A stretch of DNA of 64,000 bases from Klenkia soli. GTDB lineage: Bacteria; Actinomycetota; Actinomycetes; Mycobacteriales; Geodermatophilaceae. The notes under the pieces were generated by a model that did no database searches, was not told where the DNA came from, and saw only the letters and a program-made list of their open reading frames with translations. Every line of letters begins with the position of its first letter. The first letter of the stretch is position 1. A program made the position numbers and the translations under genes. Location: assembly GCF_900103975.1 (NCBI RefSeq), contig NZ_FNIR01000008.1, positions 186,001 to 250,000 of the forward strand. The letters run 5' to 3'. Shown here in pieces: positions 27,717-35,511 of this stretch.

Positions 27717-28894
27717 GCGCGCTGCCCGAGGGCGTGTGGCGCGACGTCGTCGGCCAGCCCGCCGCGGTGGCCGAGCTGCAGCAGGCGGTCGCGCACCCGG
27801 CGTCCATGACCCACGCCTGGCTGTTCACCGGCCCGCCCGGCTCGGGCCGGTCGGTGGCCGCCCGCGCGTTCGCGGCCGCCCTGCAGTGCCCCGACGGCGG
27901 CGACGGCACCTGCCACGCCTGCACGACCGCGCTGCGCGGTACGCACGCCGACGTCCGGGTGGTCGCCCCCGAGGGGTTGTCGATCGGGGTCGCCGAGGTG
28001 CGCGAGATCGTCCGGATGGCCGGCCGGGCACCGTCCCAGGGCCGGTTCCAGGTGGTCATCGTCGAGGACGCCGACCGCATGACCGAGCCGGCCGCCAACA
28101 CCGTCCTGAAGATGCTCGAGGAACCCCCGCCGCGCACGGTCTTCCTGCTCTGCGCCCCCTCCCTGCACCCCGACGACGTCCCGGTCACCATCCGCTCGCG
28201 CTGCCGGGTGGTGTCGCTGCGCACCCCGCCGGCCGAGGCCGTCGCCGAGGTGCTCACCCGGCGCGACGGCGTCGAGCCGAGCCTGGCCGCGTGGTCGGCC
28301 GCGGCAGCGGGTGGGCACGTCGGCCGCGCCCGGCGGTTGGCCCGCGACGAGGACGCCCGGGCGGCCCGCGCAGCTGTGCTCGACGTCCCCCGGTCGCTGA
28401 CCAGCCTGGCCGCGTGCCTGCAGGCCGCCGACGGTCTGGTCGCCACCGCGGCGGCCGAGTCCCTGGCGGCGTCGACGGCCATCGACGGCGCTGAGACCGA
28501 GGCCGTCAAGGCCTCCCTCGGCGTGGGCGCGCGCGGCCCGGGGGTGGCTGCGGCCTCCCGCGGCGCGGGCCAGCTCAAGGAGCTGGAGAAGAAGCAGAAG
28601 TCGCGGGCCACCCGCATCGGCCGCGACTCCCTGGACCGCGCGCTCGTCGACCTCGCCGCGTTCTACCGGGACGCGCTGCTGATCGCCACGGTGCGCGGCG
28701 CCGTGGACCGCGTGCCGCACCTCAACCACCCCGACCGCGCGGCCGATGCCCTCGAGCTGGCCCGGGCGATCGGCGCCGAGGGGGCGCTGCGCCGCATCGA
28801 CGTCGTGCTCGCCGCCCGCACGGCGCTCGAGCAGGCGGTGAAGCCGCAGATCGCCATCGAGGCGATGTGCGTGGCCCTCCGGCTGCCGGCGTGA
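27713..28894 (+). CDS. holB: DNA polymerase III subunit delta'
   Basis: A 393-residue clamp-loader subunit. The AAA+ core shows VVGQPAAVAELQQAV, WLFTGPPGSGRSVAARAFA (P-loop with Arg in place of Lys at residue 46, compatible with a non-hydrolysing delta' subunit), EGLSIGVAEVREIVRMAGRAP, VVIVEDADRMTEPAANTVLKMLEEPP and the sensor region TIRSRCRVV. The zinc module has three visible Cys (CPDGGDGTCHAC); the usual fourth is an Ala. The middle helical region contains a Lys-rich stretch, LKELEKKQKSRATR. Cotranscribed with tmk. Confidence 0.93.
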   Translation: MSALPEGVWRDVVGQPAAVAELQQAVAHPASMTHAWLFTGPPGSGRSVAARAFAAALQCPDGGDGTCHACTTALRGTHADVRVVAPEGLSIGVAEVREIVRMAGRAPSQGRFQVVIVEDADRMTEPAANTVLKMLEEPPPRTVFLLCAPSLHPDDVPVTIRSRCRVVSLRTPPAEAVAEVLTRRDGVEPSLAAWSAAAAGGHVGRARRLARDEDARAARAAVLDVPRSLTSLAACLQAADGLVATAAAESLAASTAIDGAETEAVKASLGVGARGPGVAAASRGAGQLKELEKKQKSRATRIGRDSLDRALVDLAAFYRDALLIATVRGAVDRVPHLNHPDRAADALELARAIGAEGALRRIDVVLAARTALEQAVKPQIAIEAMCVALRLPA

Positions 28895-28934
28895 CACCCC
28901 GACACCGGTGCACCGGCGGCGACCGGGGCTCCCG

Positions 28935-28940
28935 TAAGCT
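28935..28940 (+). promoter_or_regulatory. -10 element of tRNA-Thr
   Basis: TAAGCT, 14 bases before the first tRNA base, so transcription would start about 8 bases upstream of the mature end. No convincing -35 element is visible. Confidence 0.5.
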
Positions 28941-28954
28941 CCCCGGAGCACCAC

Positions 28955-29027
28955 GCCGCCTTAGCTCAGTCGGTAGAGCATCTCACTCGTAATGAGAAGG
29001 TCGTCGGTTCGATTCCGACAGGCGGCT
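28955..29027 (+). tRNA. tRNA-Thr(CGT)
   Basis: A 73-base cloverleaf without encoded CCA. The acceptor arms GCCGCCT (28955-28961) and AGGCGGC (29020-29026) pair fully, with discriminator base T. The D arm is GCTC/GAGC, the anticodon stem TCTCA/TGAGA encloses CTCGTAA with anticodon CGT at 28988-28990, and the T arm is GTCGG-TTCGATT-CCGAC. It reads ACG threonine codons, frequent in this GC-rich genome. The ars genes follow downstream. Confidence 0.95.
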
Positions 29028-29068
29028 CGCATCTGGCCAGCGTGTTCGGTCAGCACCCCAGCCCGGCG

Positions 29069-29425
29069 TCAGCTCCGGAGCTGGGTGCCCAGCGCCGCCG
29101 CGACGGAGTCCAGGGTGTCGGGGACGAGGGCGTAGTAGGCCCACACGCCGCGCTTGTCGCGGGTGAGCAGGCCGGCGTCGACGAGCACCTTGAGGTGGTG
29201 GGACACCGTCGGCTGGGAGAGCCCGACGGGGTCGGTGAGGTCGCAGACGCACGCCTCCCCGCCGTCGTGGGCGGCGACGAGGGACAGCAGCCGCAGCCGG
29301 GCGGGATCGGCGAGGGCCTTGAGGGTGCGGGCCAGGGCGTCGGCGTCCGCGGGGCTGATGGGCGCGGCGACCAGCGGAGCGCAGCAGGCCTGCGCCTCGG
29401 CCGTCTCGTGCAGTGCCGTCGTCAT
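29069..29425 (-). CDS. arsR: ArsR/SmtB family metalloregulator
   Basis: A 118-residue winged-helix repressor. The core reads ARTLKALADPARLRLLSLVA, then ACVCDLTDPVGLSQPTVSHHLKVL, where CVCDL is the arsenite-binding Cys pair of ArsR, and GLLTRDKRGVWAYYAL for the wing. An extra Cys-Cys pair near the N-terminus (QACCAP) could add a third thiol ligand. It is divergent from the arsenite pump, with a palindrome between them. CACACT six bases before the ATG suggests a leaderless autoregulated promoter. Loss of DNA binding on As(III) is expected. Confidence 0.92.
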   Translation of the reverse strand: MTTALHETAEAQACCAPLVAAPISPADADALARTLKALADPARLRLLSLVAAHDGGEACVCDLTDPVGLSQPTVSHHLKVLVDAGLLTRDKRGVWAYYALVPDTLDSVAAALGTQLRS

Positions 29426-29431
29426 GGACCG

Positions 29432-29461
29432 AGTGTGCCGTGGACATCGACACCTGTCGAT
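29432..29461. promoter_or_regulatory. arsR promoter and ArsR operator
   Basis: CACACT on the minus strand (29437-29432) is six bases before the arsR ATG. Next to it is a perfect 7-bp inverted repeat, ATCGACA-CC-TGTCGAT (29446-29461). A further GTCGATGTC at 29472-29480 complements GACATCGAC at 29443-29451 and may form a second site. Confidence 0.65.
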
Positions 29462-29499
29462 ATTGACGCTCGTCGATGTCTGGGGCAGGCTGCGTCGAC

Positions 29500-29574
29500 A
29501 TGCAGCGATGGACGGGAGCGACCATGACCGGCGCGGTCGGCGCTGCCCCGAGGCCCGTGGGAACCACGTCGTGA
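29500..29574 (+). CDS. Possible 24-codon leader ORF before the arsenite pump
   Basis: A short frame starting at ATG 29500 (or the in-frame ATG at 29524) encodes about 24 residues rich in Thr, Gly and Ala and stops at 29572-29574. Its stop overlaps the GTG chosen for the arsenite pump in a GTGA, the same coupling used by real operon genes here. It could couple translation of the pump. It may also be chance, as no family match is possible at this size. Confidence 0.25.
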   Translation: MQRWTGATMTGAVGAAPRPVGTTS

Positions 29575-30692
29575 GCGACCCGGTCCGCGAGGCCCGCCGT
29601 CAGGGCGCCGGTACCCCGGTGATGGCGCAGCTGTCCACCCTCGACCGGTTCCTGACGGTCTGGATCGTCGCGGCCATGGCGCTCGGGCTGGCGCTGGGCC
29701 GCCTGGTCCCGGGCCTGGACACCGCGCTGCAGGCGGTCGAGGTCGGCGGCGTCAGCCTGCCGATCGCGGTCGGGTTGCTGCTGATGATGTACCCGGTGCT
29801 GGCGAAGGTCCGCTACTCCGAGCTGGACCGGGTCACCGGCGACCGCACGCTCCTGCTGGCCTCCCTGGGCCTGAACTGGGTGGTCGGCCCGGCGGTCATG
29901 TTCGCCCTGGCCTGGCTGCTGCTGCCCGACCTGCCCGAGTACCGCACCGGGCTGGTCGTCGTGGGTCTGGCCCGCTGCATCGCGATGGTGCTGATCTGGA
30001 ACGACCTGTCCTGCGGCGACCGCGAGGCCGCCGCCGTCCTGGTCGCGATCAACTCGGTCTTCCAGATCCTGGCCTTCGCCGCGCTGGGCTGGTTCTACCT
30101 GCAGGTCCTGCCCGGCTGGCTGGGTCTCCCGACCACGTCGGCGGAGTTCAGCGTCTGGGCCGTCGTGGTCTCGGTCCTGGTGTTCCTCGGCATCCCGCTG
30201 CTCGCCGGGTTCCTGACCCGCACGGTGGGCGAGAGCCGGAAGGGCCGCGACTGGTACGAGTCCCGCTTCCTGCCCCGGATCGGTCCGGTCGCCCTCCACG
30301 GCCTGCTGTTCACGATCGTGGTGCTGTTCGCGCTGCAGGGTGACGCGATCACCTCGAAGCCCTGGGACGTCGCCCGGATCGCGCTGCCGCTGCTGGCCTA
30401 CTTCGGGTTGATGTTCGGCGGGTCGTTCCTGCTCGGCATGCGGCTGCGGCTGGGATACGCGAAGACCGCGACGCTGGCCTTCACCGCCGCCGGCAACAAC
30501 TTCGAGCTCGCCATCGCCGTGGCCATCGGCACCTTCGGCGTCACCTCCGGACAGGCGCTGGCCGGGGTCGTCGGCCCGCTCGTCGAGGTCCCGGTCCTCG
30601 TCGCGCTGGTCCACGTCTGCCTGTGGGCCGGCCGGCGCTGGTTCCCCGGCGACCCCACCGTCCCGACCAGCCCGAGGAGCGCGATCCGATGA
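29571..30692 (+). CDS. acr3: ACR3 family arsenite efflux permease
   Basis: A 373-residue inner-membrane antiporter that expels As(III). About ten hydrophobic segments are visible. Diagnostic stretches are VGLLLMMYPVLAKVRY, VGLARCIAMVLIWNDLSCGD (with the essential Cys), FTAAGNNFELAIAVAIGTFG and GPLVEVPVLVALVHVCLW. The start is uncertain: GTG 29571 is chosen, but an in-frame ATG at 29508 or the ATG at 29623 are possible; no strong ribosome site is seen. It is divergent from arsR and overlaps arsC by four bases, forming a compact arsenic resistance operon. Confidence 0.92.
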   Translation: MSDPVREARRQGAGTPVMAQLSTLDRFLTVWIVAAMALGLALGRLVPGLDTALQAVEVGGVSLPIAVGLLLMMYPVLAKVRYSELDRVTGDRTLLLASLGLNWVVGPAVMFALAWLLLPDLPEYRTGLVVVGLARCIAMVLIWNDLSCGDREAAAVLVAINSVFQILAFAALGWFYLQVLPGWLGLPTTSAEFSVWAVVVSVLVFLGIPLLAGFLTRTVGESRKGRDWYESRFLPRIGPVALHGLLFTIVVLFALQGDAITSKPWDVARIALPLLAYFGLMFGGSFLLGMRLRLGYAKTATLAFTAAGNNFELAIAVAIGTFGVTSGQALAGVVGPLVEVPVLVALVHVCLWAGRRWFPGDPTVPTSPRSAIR

Positions 30693-31114
30693 GCACCCCC
30701 AGCGTCCTGTTCGTGTGCGTGCACAACGCCGGTCGTTCCCAGATGGCCGCCGGCTGGCTCACCCACCTGGCGGGGGACGCCGTCGAGGTCCGGTCGGCCG
30801 GTTCCCTGCCCGCCGACCAGGTCAACCCCGCCGCCGTCGCCGCCATGGCCGAGGTCGGCATCGACATCTCCGCCGCCGCTCCGCGCGTGCTCACCGCGGA
30901 GGCCGTGCAGGCCTCCGACGTCGTGATCACGATGGGCTGCGGTGACGCCTGCCCGGTCTTCCCCGGCAAGCGCTACCTCGACTGGGACCTCGCCGACCCC
31001 GCCGGGAAGGGGGTGGCGGCCATCCGCCCGATCCGCGACGAGATCGAGAGCCGCATCCGAGGCCTGCTCGCCGAGCTGCGCGGCCCCCGGGGACCGGTCG
31101 TGACCGCCGGTTAG
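30689..31114 (+). CDS. arsC: Arsenate reductase, low-molecular-weight phosphatase type
   Basis: A 141-residue enzyme that reduces As(V) to As(III) for export by Acr3. The catalytic loop is CVHNAGRS (Cys10, Arg16) and a second Cys region is ITMGCGDACPVFPGKRYLDW. The sequence resembles the arsenate-mycothiol transferases of Corynebacterium, which use mycothiol, the actinobacterial thiol, rather than thioredoxin alone; this link is from family knowledge. The GAGGAGCG site and the ATGA overlap with acr3 fix the start. Confidence 0.92.
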   Translation: MSTPSVLFVCVHNAGRSQMAAGWLTHLAGDAVEVRSAGSLPADQVNPAAVAAMAEVGIDISAAAPRVLTAEAVQASDVVITMGCGDACPVFPGKRYLDWDLADPAGKGVAAIRPIRDEIESRIRGLLAELRGPRGPVVTAG

Positions 31115-31117
31115 GTT
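31112..31117 (+). promoter_or_regulatory. -10 element of the RibD-like gene, inside a hairpin
   Basis: TAGGTT, seven bases before the GTG at 31125, and its first three bases are the arsC stop codon. The hexamer forms most of the loop of a perfect 7-bp hairpin (CGCCGGT 31105-31111 with ACCGGCG 31119-31125), which may end the ars transcript. Confidence 0.5.
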
Positions 31118-31124
31118 CACCGGC

Positions 31125-31859
31125 GTGGACATGGTCTTCCCCGCCCCTGCCCGGTCCGTCGCCGGCGACGACCTGCTCGACGCCTACCCGTGGCCGGAGG
31201 AGGCGCGCTGGGTGCGGGCGATGATGGTGACCACCCTCGACGGCGCCGCCGCCGGGCGCGACGGGCTCAGCGGCTCGATCTCCTCGGCCGTCGACGGCGA
31301 GGTGTTCGACGCCGTCCGCCGGCTGGCCGACGCCGTGCTGGTCGGGGCCGGCACGCTGCGGGCCGAGGAGTACGGCCCGATGCGGGCCAGCGCTGCCGAC
31401 GCCGAGCGCCGGGCCGCCGCCGGGCAGGCGCCCGCTCCCCGCCTGGCCGTCGTCTCGGGCTCGCTGGACCTGCCGTGGGCGCTGCCCGTGTGGGCCGACT
31501 CGACCCTGACCCCGCTGGTGCTCACCGGGCCGTCGCCGGACCCGGCCGCGCTGACCACCGCCCGGGAGCACGCCGAGGTCGTCTTCCTCGCCGACCTCGA
31601 GCCCGCGTCGTTGCTGGCCGCGCTCACCGACCGGGGTCTGCGCCGCGTCGTCTGCGAGGGCGGGCCGAGCCTGCTCGAGGCCGTGGTGGCCGCCGACCTG
31701 CTCGACGAGGCCGACATCACGCTCTCGCCGGTGTTCGCCGGCACGTCGACCACCCCCCGCACCGGGGGGCCCGACGAGGTCGCCCGGCTGGACCTGGTGC
31801 ACCTGATCACCGCCGAGGGGTACGTCATGGCCCGCTACGTCCGGCCCGGCCACCGGTGA
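31125..31859 (+). CDS. Pyrimidine reductase family protein (RibD C-terminal domain)
   Basis: A 244-residue protein of the DHFR-like fold found at the C-terminus of RibD. Typical are RAMMVTTLDGAAAGRDGLSGSIS, ADAVLVGAGTLRAEEYGP, VVCEGGPSLLEAVVAADLLDEADITLSPVFAG and the closing GYVMARY. It has no deaminase domain, so it could act in riboflavin synthesis with a separate deaminase, or as another NADPH reductase. Its stop overlaps the DHPS-like gene by three bases, which suggests a shared, pterin- or flavin-related role that I cannot define. Confidence 0.85.
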   Translation: MDMVFPAPARSVAGDDLLDAYPWPEEARWVRAMMVTTLDGAAAGRDGLSGSISSAVDGEVFDAVRRLADAVLVGAGTLRAEEYGPMRASAADAERRAAAGQAPAPRLAVVSGSLDLPWALPVWADSTLTPLVLTGPSPDPAALTTAREHAEVVFLADLEPASLLAALTDRGLRRVVCEGGPSLLEAVVAADLLDEADITLSPVFAGTSTTPRTGGPDEVARLDLVHLITAEGYVMARYVRPGHR

Positions 31860-32755
31860 TCGGCCTGCGCGAGCTGGTCCGGCTGGCCGCCGAGCACCCC
31901 GAGGACCTCGACCACCCGGTCGCCCCCTTCCGCGTCGGCGACCGGGTGCTCGACACCGACGCCCGCCCCGCGATCATGGGCGTGGTCAACCTGTCCCAGG
32001 ACTCCTGGTACCGCGAGAGCATCGCGCCCTCGGCGGAGGCGGCCGTCCGGCGCGGGATCGTGCTGGCCGCCCAGGGTGCCGACGTCGTGGACGTCGGGGC
32101 CGAGTCGGTCGTCGCCGGCAGCGCCCGGGTGGGCCCGCAGGACCAGATCCGGGCCCTGGTGCCCGTGGTCGAGGAGCTGGCCGCGGCGGGCGTGGCCGTG
32201 TCGGTCGAGAGCTACCACCCCGACGTCGTCCGGGCGACGCTGGCCGCCGGGGCGAAGGTCCTCAACCTGACCGGCTCGGCCGACGACGACGCGATGTTCG
32301 AGCTCGCGGCGGAGTTCGACGCCGCCCTGGTGATCTGCCACGTGCTCGGCACCAACCCCCGGGAGCTCGCCGACACCGAGGTCGAGCGCGACCCCTACCC
32401 CGCGATGGTCGAGGCGCTCGGCGCCCGGGCCGAGGCCGCCCGCGCGCACGGCGTCCGCGCCGGCATCTGCGTCGACCCGGGCGCCGGTTTCGGCATGGCC
32501 CGGCTCACCGATCCGCTCGACCGCGTGCGGCACCAGTCGGTGCTGCTGCTCCACAGCTTCCGGCTGCGCAGCCTGGGCCTGCCGGTCTGCCACGCGCTGC
32601 CCAGCGGGTTCACCTACTTCGAGGACGAGGTGCGCACCGCCGAGGGCTTCTTCGCCGTGCTCGCCGGCCTCGGCGGGACCGGGGTGCACCGCACCCACGA
32701 GGTGCCCCGGGTCCGCGCGGTGCTGCGCGCCATGGCCGACCTGCCGGTGGGGTAG
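31856..32755 (+). CDS. Dihydropteroate synthase-like protein, atypical
   Basis: A 299-residue TIM-barrel pterin-binding protein. The N-terminal pterin motif is present in altered form (IMGVVNLSQDSWY instead of [13 protein letters not shown]), with ADVVDVGAESV and VSVESYHPDVV. DPGAGFG is kept, but the following Lys is lost, the SRKSFLG loop is replaced by HALPSGFTYFEDE, and the end reads RTHEVPRV. The residues that bind p-aminobenzoate are therefore missing, and a normal folP exists at 42561. It is likely not a folate enzyme but a relative acting on another pterin or methyl carrier. The GTG overlaps the RibD-like stop. Confidence 0.75.
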   Translation: MIGLRELVRLAAEHPEDLDHPVAPFRVGDRVLDTDARPAIMGVVNLSQDSWYRESIAPSAEAAVRRGIVLAAQGADVVDVGAESVVAGSARVGPQDQIRALVPVVEELAAAGVAVSVESYHPDVVRATLAAGAKVLNLTGSADDDAMFELAAEFDAALVICHVLGTNPRELADTEVERDPYPAMVEALGARAEAARAHGVRAGICVDPGAGFGMARLTDPLDRVRHQSVLLLHSFRLRSLGLPVCHALPSGFTYFEDEVRTAEGFFAVLAGLGGTGVHRTHEVPRVRAVLRAMADLPVG

Positions 32756-32762
32756 CGCGCCG

Positions 32763-33401
32763 TCAGCCGCGGTCCAGCAGCGCGGCCCGCAGGGTGCCGA
32801 GCACGAACTCGCCGTAGGCCGCCGGTGTCCAGCCGCGGCGGGTGACGAGCAGGTCGTGCAGCTCGGCCGAGGTGCAGGTCCACAGCACGTCGCGCACCCG
32901 GTCGAGCTCGCCGGGCACCCCCAGGGACAGCAGGTGCCGGGCCAGCCCGGTCATCCCGGCCAGCCGCTCCCGGTCGGCCTTGGCCAGCACCTCGGCCGCC
33001 CCGACGTCGGCGGCCGCCGCGGCCCGGGCCGCGACCAGCAGGGGAGCGACCCGCTGCTGCACCTCCACGGCCACGGCCACGTACCCGCTCAGCAGCACCC
33101 GCGGATCGGTCTCGGCGCGCAGGGCCACCATCCGCTCCCGGTCGGCCACGGCGACCGGTGCGTCGTCCCCGGCCAGCGCCACGTCCAGGACGGCGGCCAG
33201 CAGTGCGGCCCGGCCGCCCACGTTCTTGTAGACGAACTCGGCCGACACCCCGGCCGCGGCGGCGACCGCCGGCACCGAGGTGGCCGGGTAGCCCTCCGAC
33301 AGCAGCAGCTCCCGCGCGGCGGCGAGCACCTCGCGCCGGGTCCGGGCCGCACGCTCGCGCCGCGCCGTCGCGTCGTACCGCCGCTTGACCGGGTCGGGCA
33401 T
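32763..33401 (-). CDS. TetR family transcriptional regulator
   Basis: A 212-residue regulator. The HTH region reads TRREVLAAARELLLSEGYPATSVPAVAAAAGVSAEFVYKNVGGRAAL (about residues 22-64), typical TetR. The C-terminal domain has no clear ligand. It is divergent from the DUF1772 membrane protein, and a palindrome lies between them, so local repression is likely. The ATG is used because upstream in-frame codons run into the promoter. TATAGG at 33419-33414 on the minus strand may be the -10, giving a leader of a few bases. Confidence 0.9.
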   Translation of the reverse strand: MPDPVKRRYDATARRERAARTRREVLAAARELLLSEGYPATSVPAVAAAAGVSAEFVYKNVGGRAALLAAVLDVALAGDDAPVAVADRERMVALRAETDPRVLLSGYVAVAVEVQQRVAPLLVAARAAAAADVGAAEVLAKADRERLAGMTGLARHLLSLGVPGELDRVRDVLWTCTSAELHDLLVTRRGWTPAAYGEFVLGTLRAALLDRG

Positions 33402-33413
33402 CGGGGACAGACT

Positions 33414-33438
33414 CCTATATCGGATACGGGATTCCGTA
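33414..33438. promoter_or_regulatory. tetR -10 and TetR operator
   Basis: TATAGG on the minus strand (33419-33414) is followed on the upstream side by TACGG-GATT-CCGTA (33425-33438), a 5-bp inverted repeat with a 4-base spacer. The patch is clearly AT-richer than its surroundings and probably controls both divergent genes. Confidence 0.55.
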
Positions 33439-33453
33439 CACAACCTACCGGGA

Positions 33454-33933
33454 GTGCTCGTGCTGGTCGTCCTGGCCGTCGTCGCGGCTGCGTTGCAGAC
33501 CATGTCCGCCGGCATCCACGTCCTCGGGGTGGCGGCGCTGAACCCCGCCTGGCGCGAGCTGGACGGACCCACCTACCTGGCGGTCAAGCAGGCCGCCGAC
33601 CGCCGGTTCCCGGCCCTGATGCGGCCGTTCACCCTGCTGGGGCTGGCCGCGGTCGTCGCGCTGACCGTCGCCTGCGCGGTCACGGGGAGCCAGCCGTCCG
33701 GAGCCCTGGCGGCGGCCGGCGCGGTGGCTGCCGTGGTGGGTCTGCTCGCCGTCGTCCGGGGCGATCTGCCGATCAACCAGCGCATGGCGAACTGGTCGGC
33801 CGACGCCCTGCCCGTCGACTGGCAGGAGGAGCGGCGCCGGTGGGAGCGGTGGTTCGCCCTGCGCACGGGGGCGGCGCTGGTGGCCGCGGGCGCCTGCCTG
33901 GCCGCCCTGGTCGCCGTCGGCGGTCAGGGCTGA
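33454..33933 (+). CDS. DUF1772 (anthrone oxygenase-like) membrane protein
   Basis: A protein of about 159 residues with four hydrophobic segments: VLVLVVLAVVAAALQTMSAGIHV, TLLGLAAVVALTVACAV, AAAGAVAAVVGLLAVV and a C-terminal one. The polar loop LPINQRMANWSADALPVDWQEERRRWERW, with NxRxxxW and a late RWxxW pattern, is characteristic of DUF1772. The biochemical role of bacterial members is unknown. Start is uncertain among clustered GTG codons. It is divergent from a TetR gene that probably controls it. Confidence 0.75.
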   Translation: MLVLVVLAVVAAALQTMSAGIHVLGVAALNPAWRELDGPTYLAVKQAADRRFPALMRPFTLLGLAAVVALTVACAVTGSQPSGALAAAGAVAAVVGLLAVVRGDLPINQRMANWSADALPVDWQEERRRWERWFALRTGAALVAAGACLAALVAVGGQG

Positions 33934-33939
33934 CTGTTG

Positions 33940-33945
33940 TAACGT
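33940..33945 (+). promoter_or_regulatory. -10 element of the nitronate monooxygenase gene
   Basis: TAACGT followed by seven bases and the ATG at 33953. A strong match to the leaderless layout. Confidence 0.6.
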
Positions 33946-33952
33946 CCGGCGC

Positions 33953-34927
33953 ATGACGCTCCCCGACGTGCTGCGCGGCCGGCTGACGCTGCCGGCCATC
34001 GCCTCGCCGATGTTCATCGTGTCCGGCCCCGACCTCGTCGTCGCCCAGTGCGCCGCCGGCGTCGTCGGCTCGTTCCCCGCGCTCAACGCCCGCCCGGCCG
34101 CCCAGCTGGGCGACTGGCTGACCGAGATCGACGAGCGGCTGGCCGCGGCCGCCGCCACGGGGGCCACCGTCGCCCCGTACGCGGTGAACCAGATCGTGCA
34201 CCGCTCCAACGACCGGCTCGAGGCCGACGTCGCGATGTGCGTCGAGCACGAGGTGCCGATCGTGATCACCTCGCTGGGGGCCCGCGCCGACGTCTACGAC
34301 GCGGTGCACTCCTACGGCGGCATCGTGCTGCACGACGTCATCGACGACCGGTTCGCCCGCAAGGCGATCGAGAAGGGCGCCGACGGGCTCATCGCCGTGG
34401 CCGCCGGGGCCGGCGGGCACGCCGGGACGACGTCGCCGTTCGCGCTGGTGCGGGAGATCCGCCGCTGGTTCGACGGGCCGCTCGCGCTGTCCGGGGCGAT
34501 CGCGCACGGCAGCTCGGTGCTGGCCGCGCAGGCCGCCGGCGCGGACCTGGCCTACATCGGCTCCGCGTTCCTGGCGACCACCGAGGCCCGGGCCGCCGAG
34601 GGCTACAAGCAGATGGTGGTCGACAGCTCGGCCTCCGACATCGTCTACAGCAACCTGTTCACCGGGGTGCACGGCAACTACCTGTCCGGCTCGATCGTGG
34701 CCGCCGGCCTGGACCCGGCGGACCTGCCGACGTCGGACCCCTCGGCGATGAGCTTCGGCTCCGACGGCGGGGCGAAGGCATGGCGCGACGTGTGGGGCTC
34801 CGGTCAGGGCATCGGCGTGGTCGACGCCGTCGTCCCCGCCGCCGAGCTGGTCGCCCGGCTCTCCCGCGAGTACGCCGAGGCCAAGGCGGCCCTGGACGCC
34901 GCGGTCATCACCCCCGCGACGGTCTGA
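33953..34927 (+). CDS. Nitronate monooxygenase family flavoenzyme
   Basis: A 324-residue FMN-dependent TIM-barrel enzyme of the 2-nitropropane dioxygenase family. Visible are LPAIASPMFIVSGPDLVVAQCAAGVVGSFPALNAR (shown in part; phosphate and flavin contacts), HDVIDDRFARKAIEKGADGLIAVAAGAGGHAG and LSGAIAHGSSVLAAQAAGADLAYIGSAF. GAGGHAG carries the conserved His region. It should oxidise nitronates or related propionate-3-nitronate. A leaderless TAACGT promoter drives it, and a 16-bp-stem terminator follows the stop. Confidence 0.9.
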   Translation: MTLPDVLRGRLTLPAIASPMFIVSGPDLVVAQCAAGVVGSFPALNARPAAQLGDWLTEIDERLAAAAATGATVAPYAVNQIVHRSNDRLEADVAMCVEHEVPIVITSLGARADVYDAVHSYGGIVLHDVIDDRFARKAIEKGADGLIAVAAGAGGHAGTTSPFALVREIRRWFDGPLALSGAIAHGSSVLAAQAAGADLAYIGSAFLATTEARAAEGYKQMVVDSSASDIVYSNLFTGVHGNYLSGSIVAAGLDPADLPTSDPSAMSFGSDGGAKAWRDVWGSGQGIGVVDAVVPAAELVARLSREYAEAKAALDAAVITPATV

Positions 34928-34943
34928 ACGACCCCACCCACGA

Positions 34944-34980
34944 CGAGGGGCGCCGCACCTGATCGGTGCGGCGCCCCTCG
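34944..34980. terminator. Bidirectional terminator hairpin
   Basis: A perfect 16-bp stem (left arm 34944-34959, right arm 34965-34980) around the loop TGATC, between the convergent nitronate monooxygenase and ppa genes. There is no T-run. Confidence 0.85.
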
Positions 34981-35004
34981 GTCGTCCGGGTGCGGTAGGT
35001 GCGG

Positions 35005-35499
35005 TCAGTGGTGGTTCGAGGCCTGCCGAGCGCGCTCGAAGGAGGCGTTGATCTCCGCCTCGGCCTCGGCGAGACCCACCCAGTTGGCGCCCTCGACGCT
35101 CTTGCCGGGCTCGAGGTCCTTGTAGGTCTCGAAGAAGTGCTGGATCTCCAGGCGGTCGAACTCCGACACGTCCGTGATGTCCTTGAGGTGGGCCATCCGC
35201 GGGTCGGTGGCCGGCACGGTGAGGACCTTGTCGTCACCACCGGCCTCGTCGGTCATCCGGAACATGCCGATCGCCCGGCAGGTGATGAGGCACCCGGGGA
35301 AGGTCGGCTCCTCCAGGAGCACCAGGGCGTCGAGGGGGTCACCGTCCTGACCCAGGGTCTCCTCGATGTACCCGTAGTCCGCCGGGTACCGCGTCGAGGT
35401 GAACAACATCCGGTCCAGCCGGATGCGTCCAGTGGCGTGGTCCAGCTCGTACTTGTTCCGCTGGCCCTTGGGGATCTCTACCGTCACGTCGAACTGCAC
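35005..35499 (-). CDS. ppa: Inorganic pyrophosphatase, family I
   Basis: A 164-residue soluble enzyme that hydrolyses pyrophosphate and drives biosynthesis. Signatures are [35 protein letters not shown] (metal-binding Asp cluster), [17 protein letters not shown] and [13 protein letters not shown]. The GTG at 35499 is chosen because the sequence homologous to other family members begins there, and CACACT lies six bases upstream as a -10. It is divergent from the carboxypeptidase gene. Confidence 0.96.
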   Translation of the reverse strand: MQFDVTVEIPKGQRNKYELDHATGRIRLDRMLFTSTRYPADYGYIEETLGQDGDPLDALVLLEEPTFPGCLITCRAIGMFRMTDEAGGDDKVLTVPATDPRMAHLKDITDVSEFDRLEIQHFFETYKDLEPGKSVEGANWVGLAEAEAEINASFERARQASNHH

Positions 35500-35505
35500 C
35501 GCCGT

Positions 35506-35511
35506 AGTGTG
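35506..35511 (-). promoter_or_regulatory. -10 element of ppa
   Basis: CACACT on the minus strand, six bases before the GTG at 35499, consistent with a leaderless mRNA. It overlaps the proposed start of the divergent carboxypeptidase gene. Confidence 0.45.

Noticed and set aside
27832-27853. HolB as inactive because its P-loop lacks Lys
   Set aside because: Delta' subunits need not hydrolyse ATP and commonly have altered P-loops, so the Arg is not evidence of a broken gene.
28955-31114. ars operon as an island integrated at tRNA-Thr
   Set aside because: No integrase is present and I find no repeat of the tRNA 3' end downstream. Base composition matches the surroundings.
30398-31853. Minus-strand open frames opposite acr3, arsC and the RibD-like gene
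   Set aside because: All are shadows of strongly supported plus-strand genes and carry no recognisable domain.
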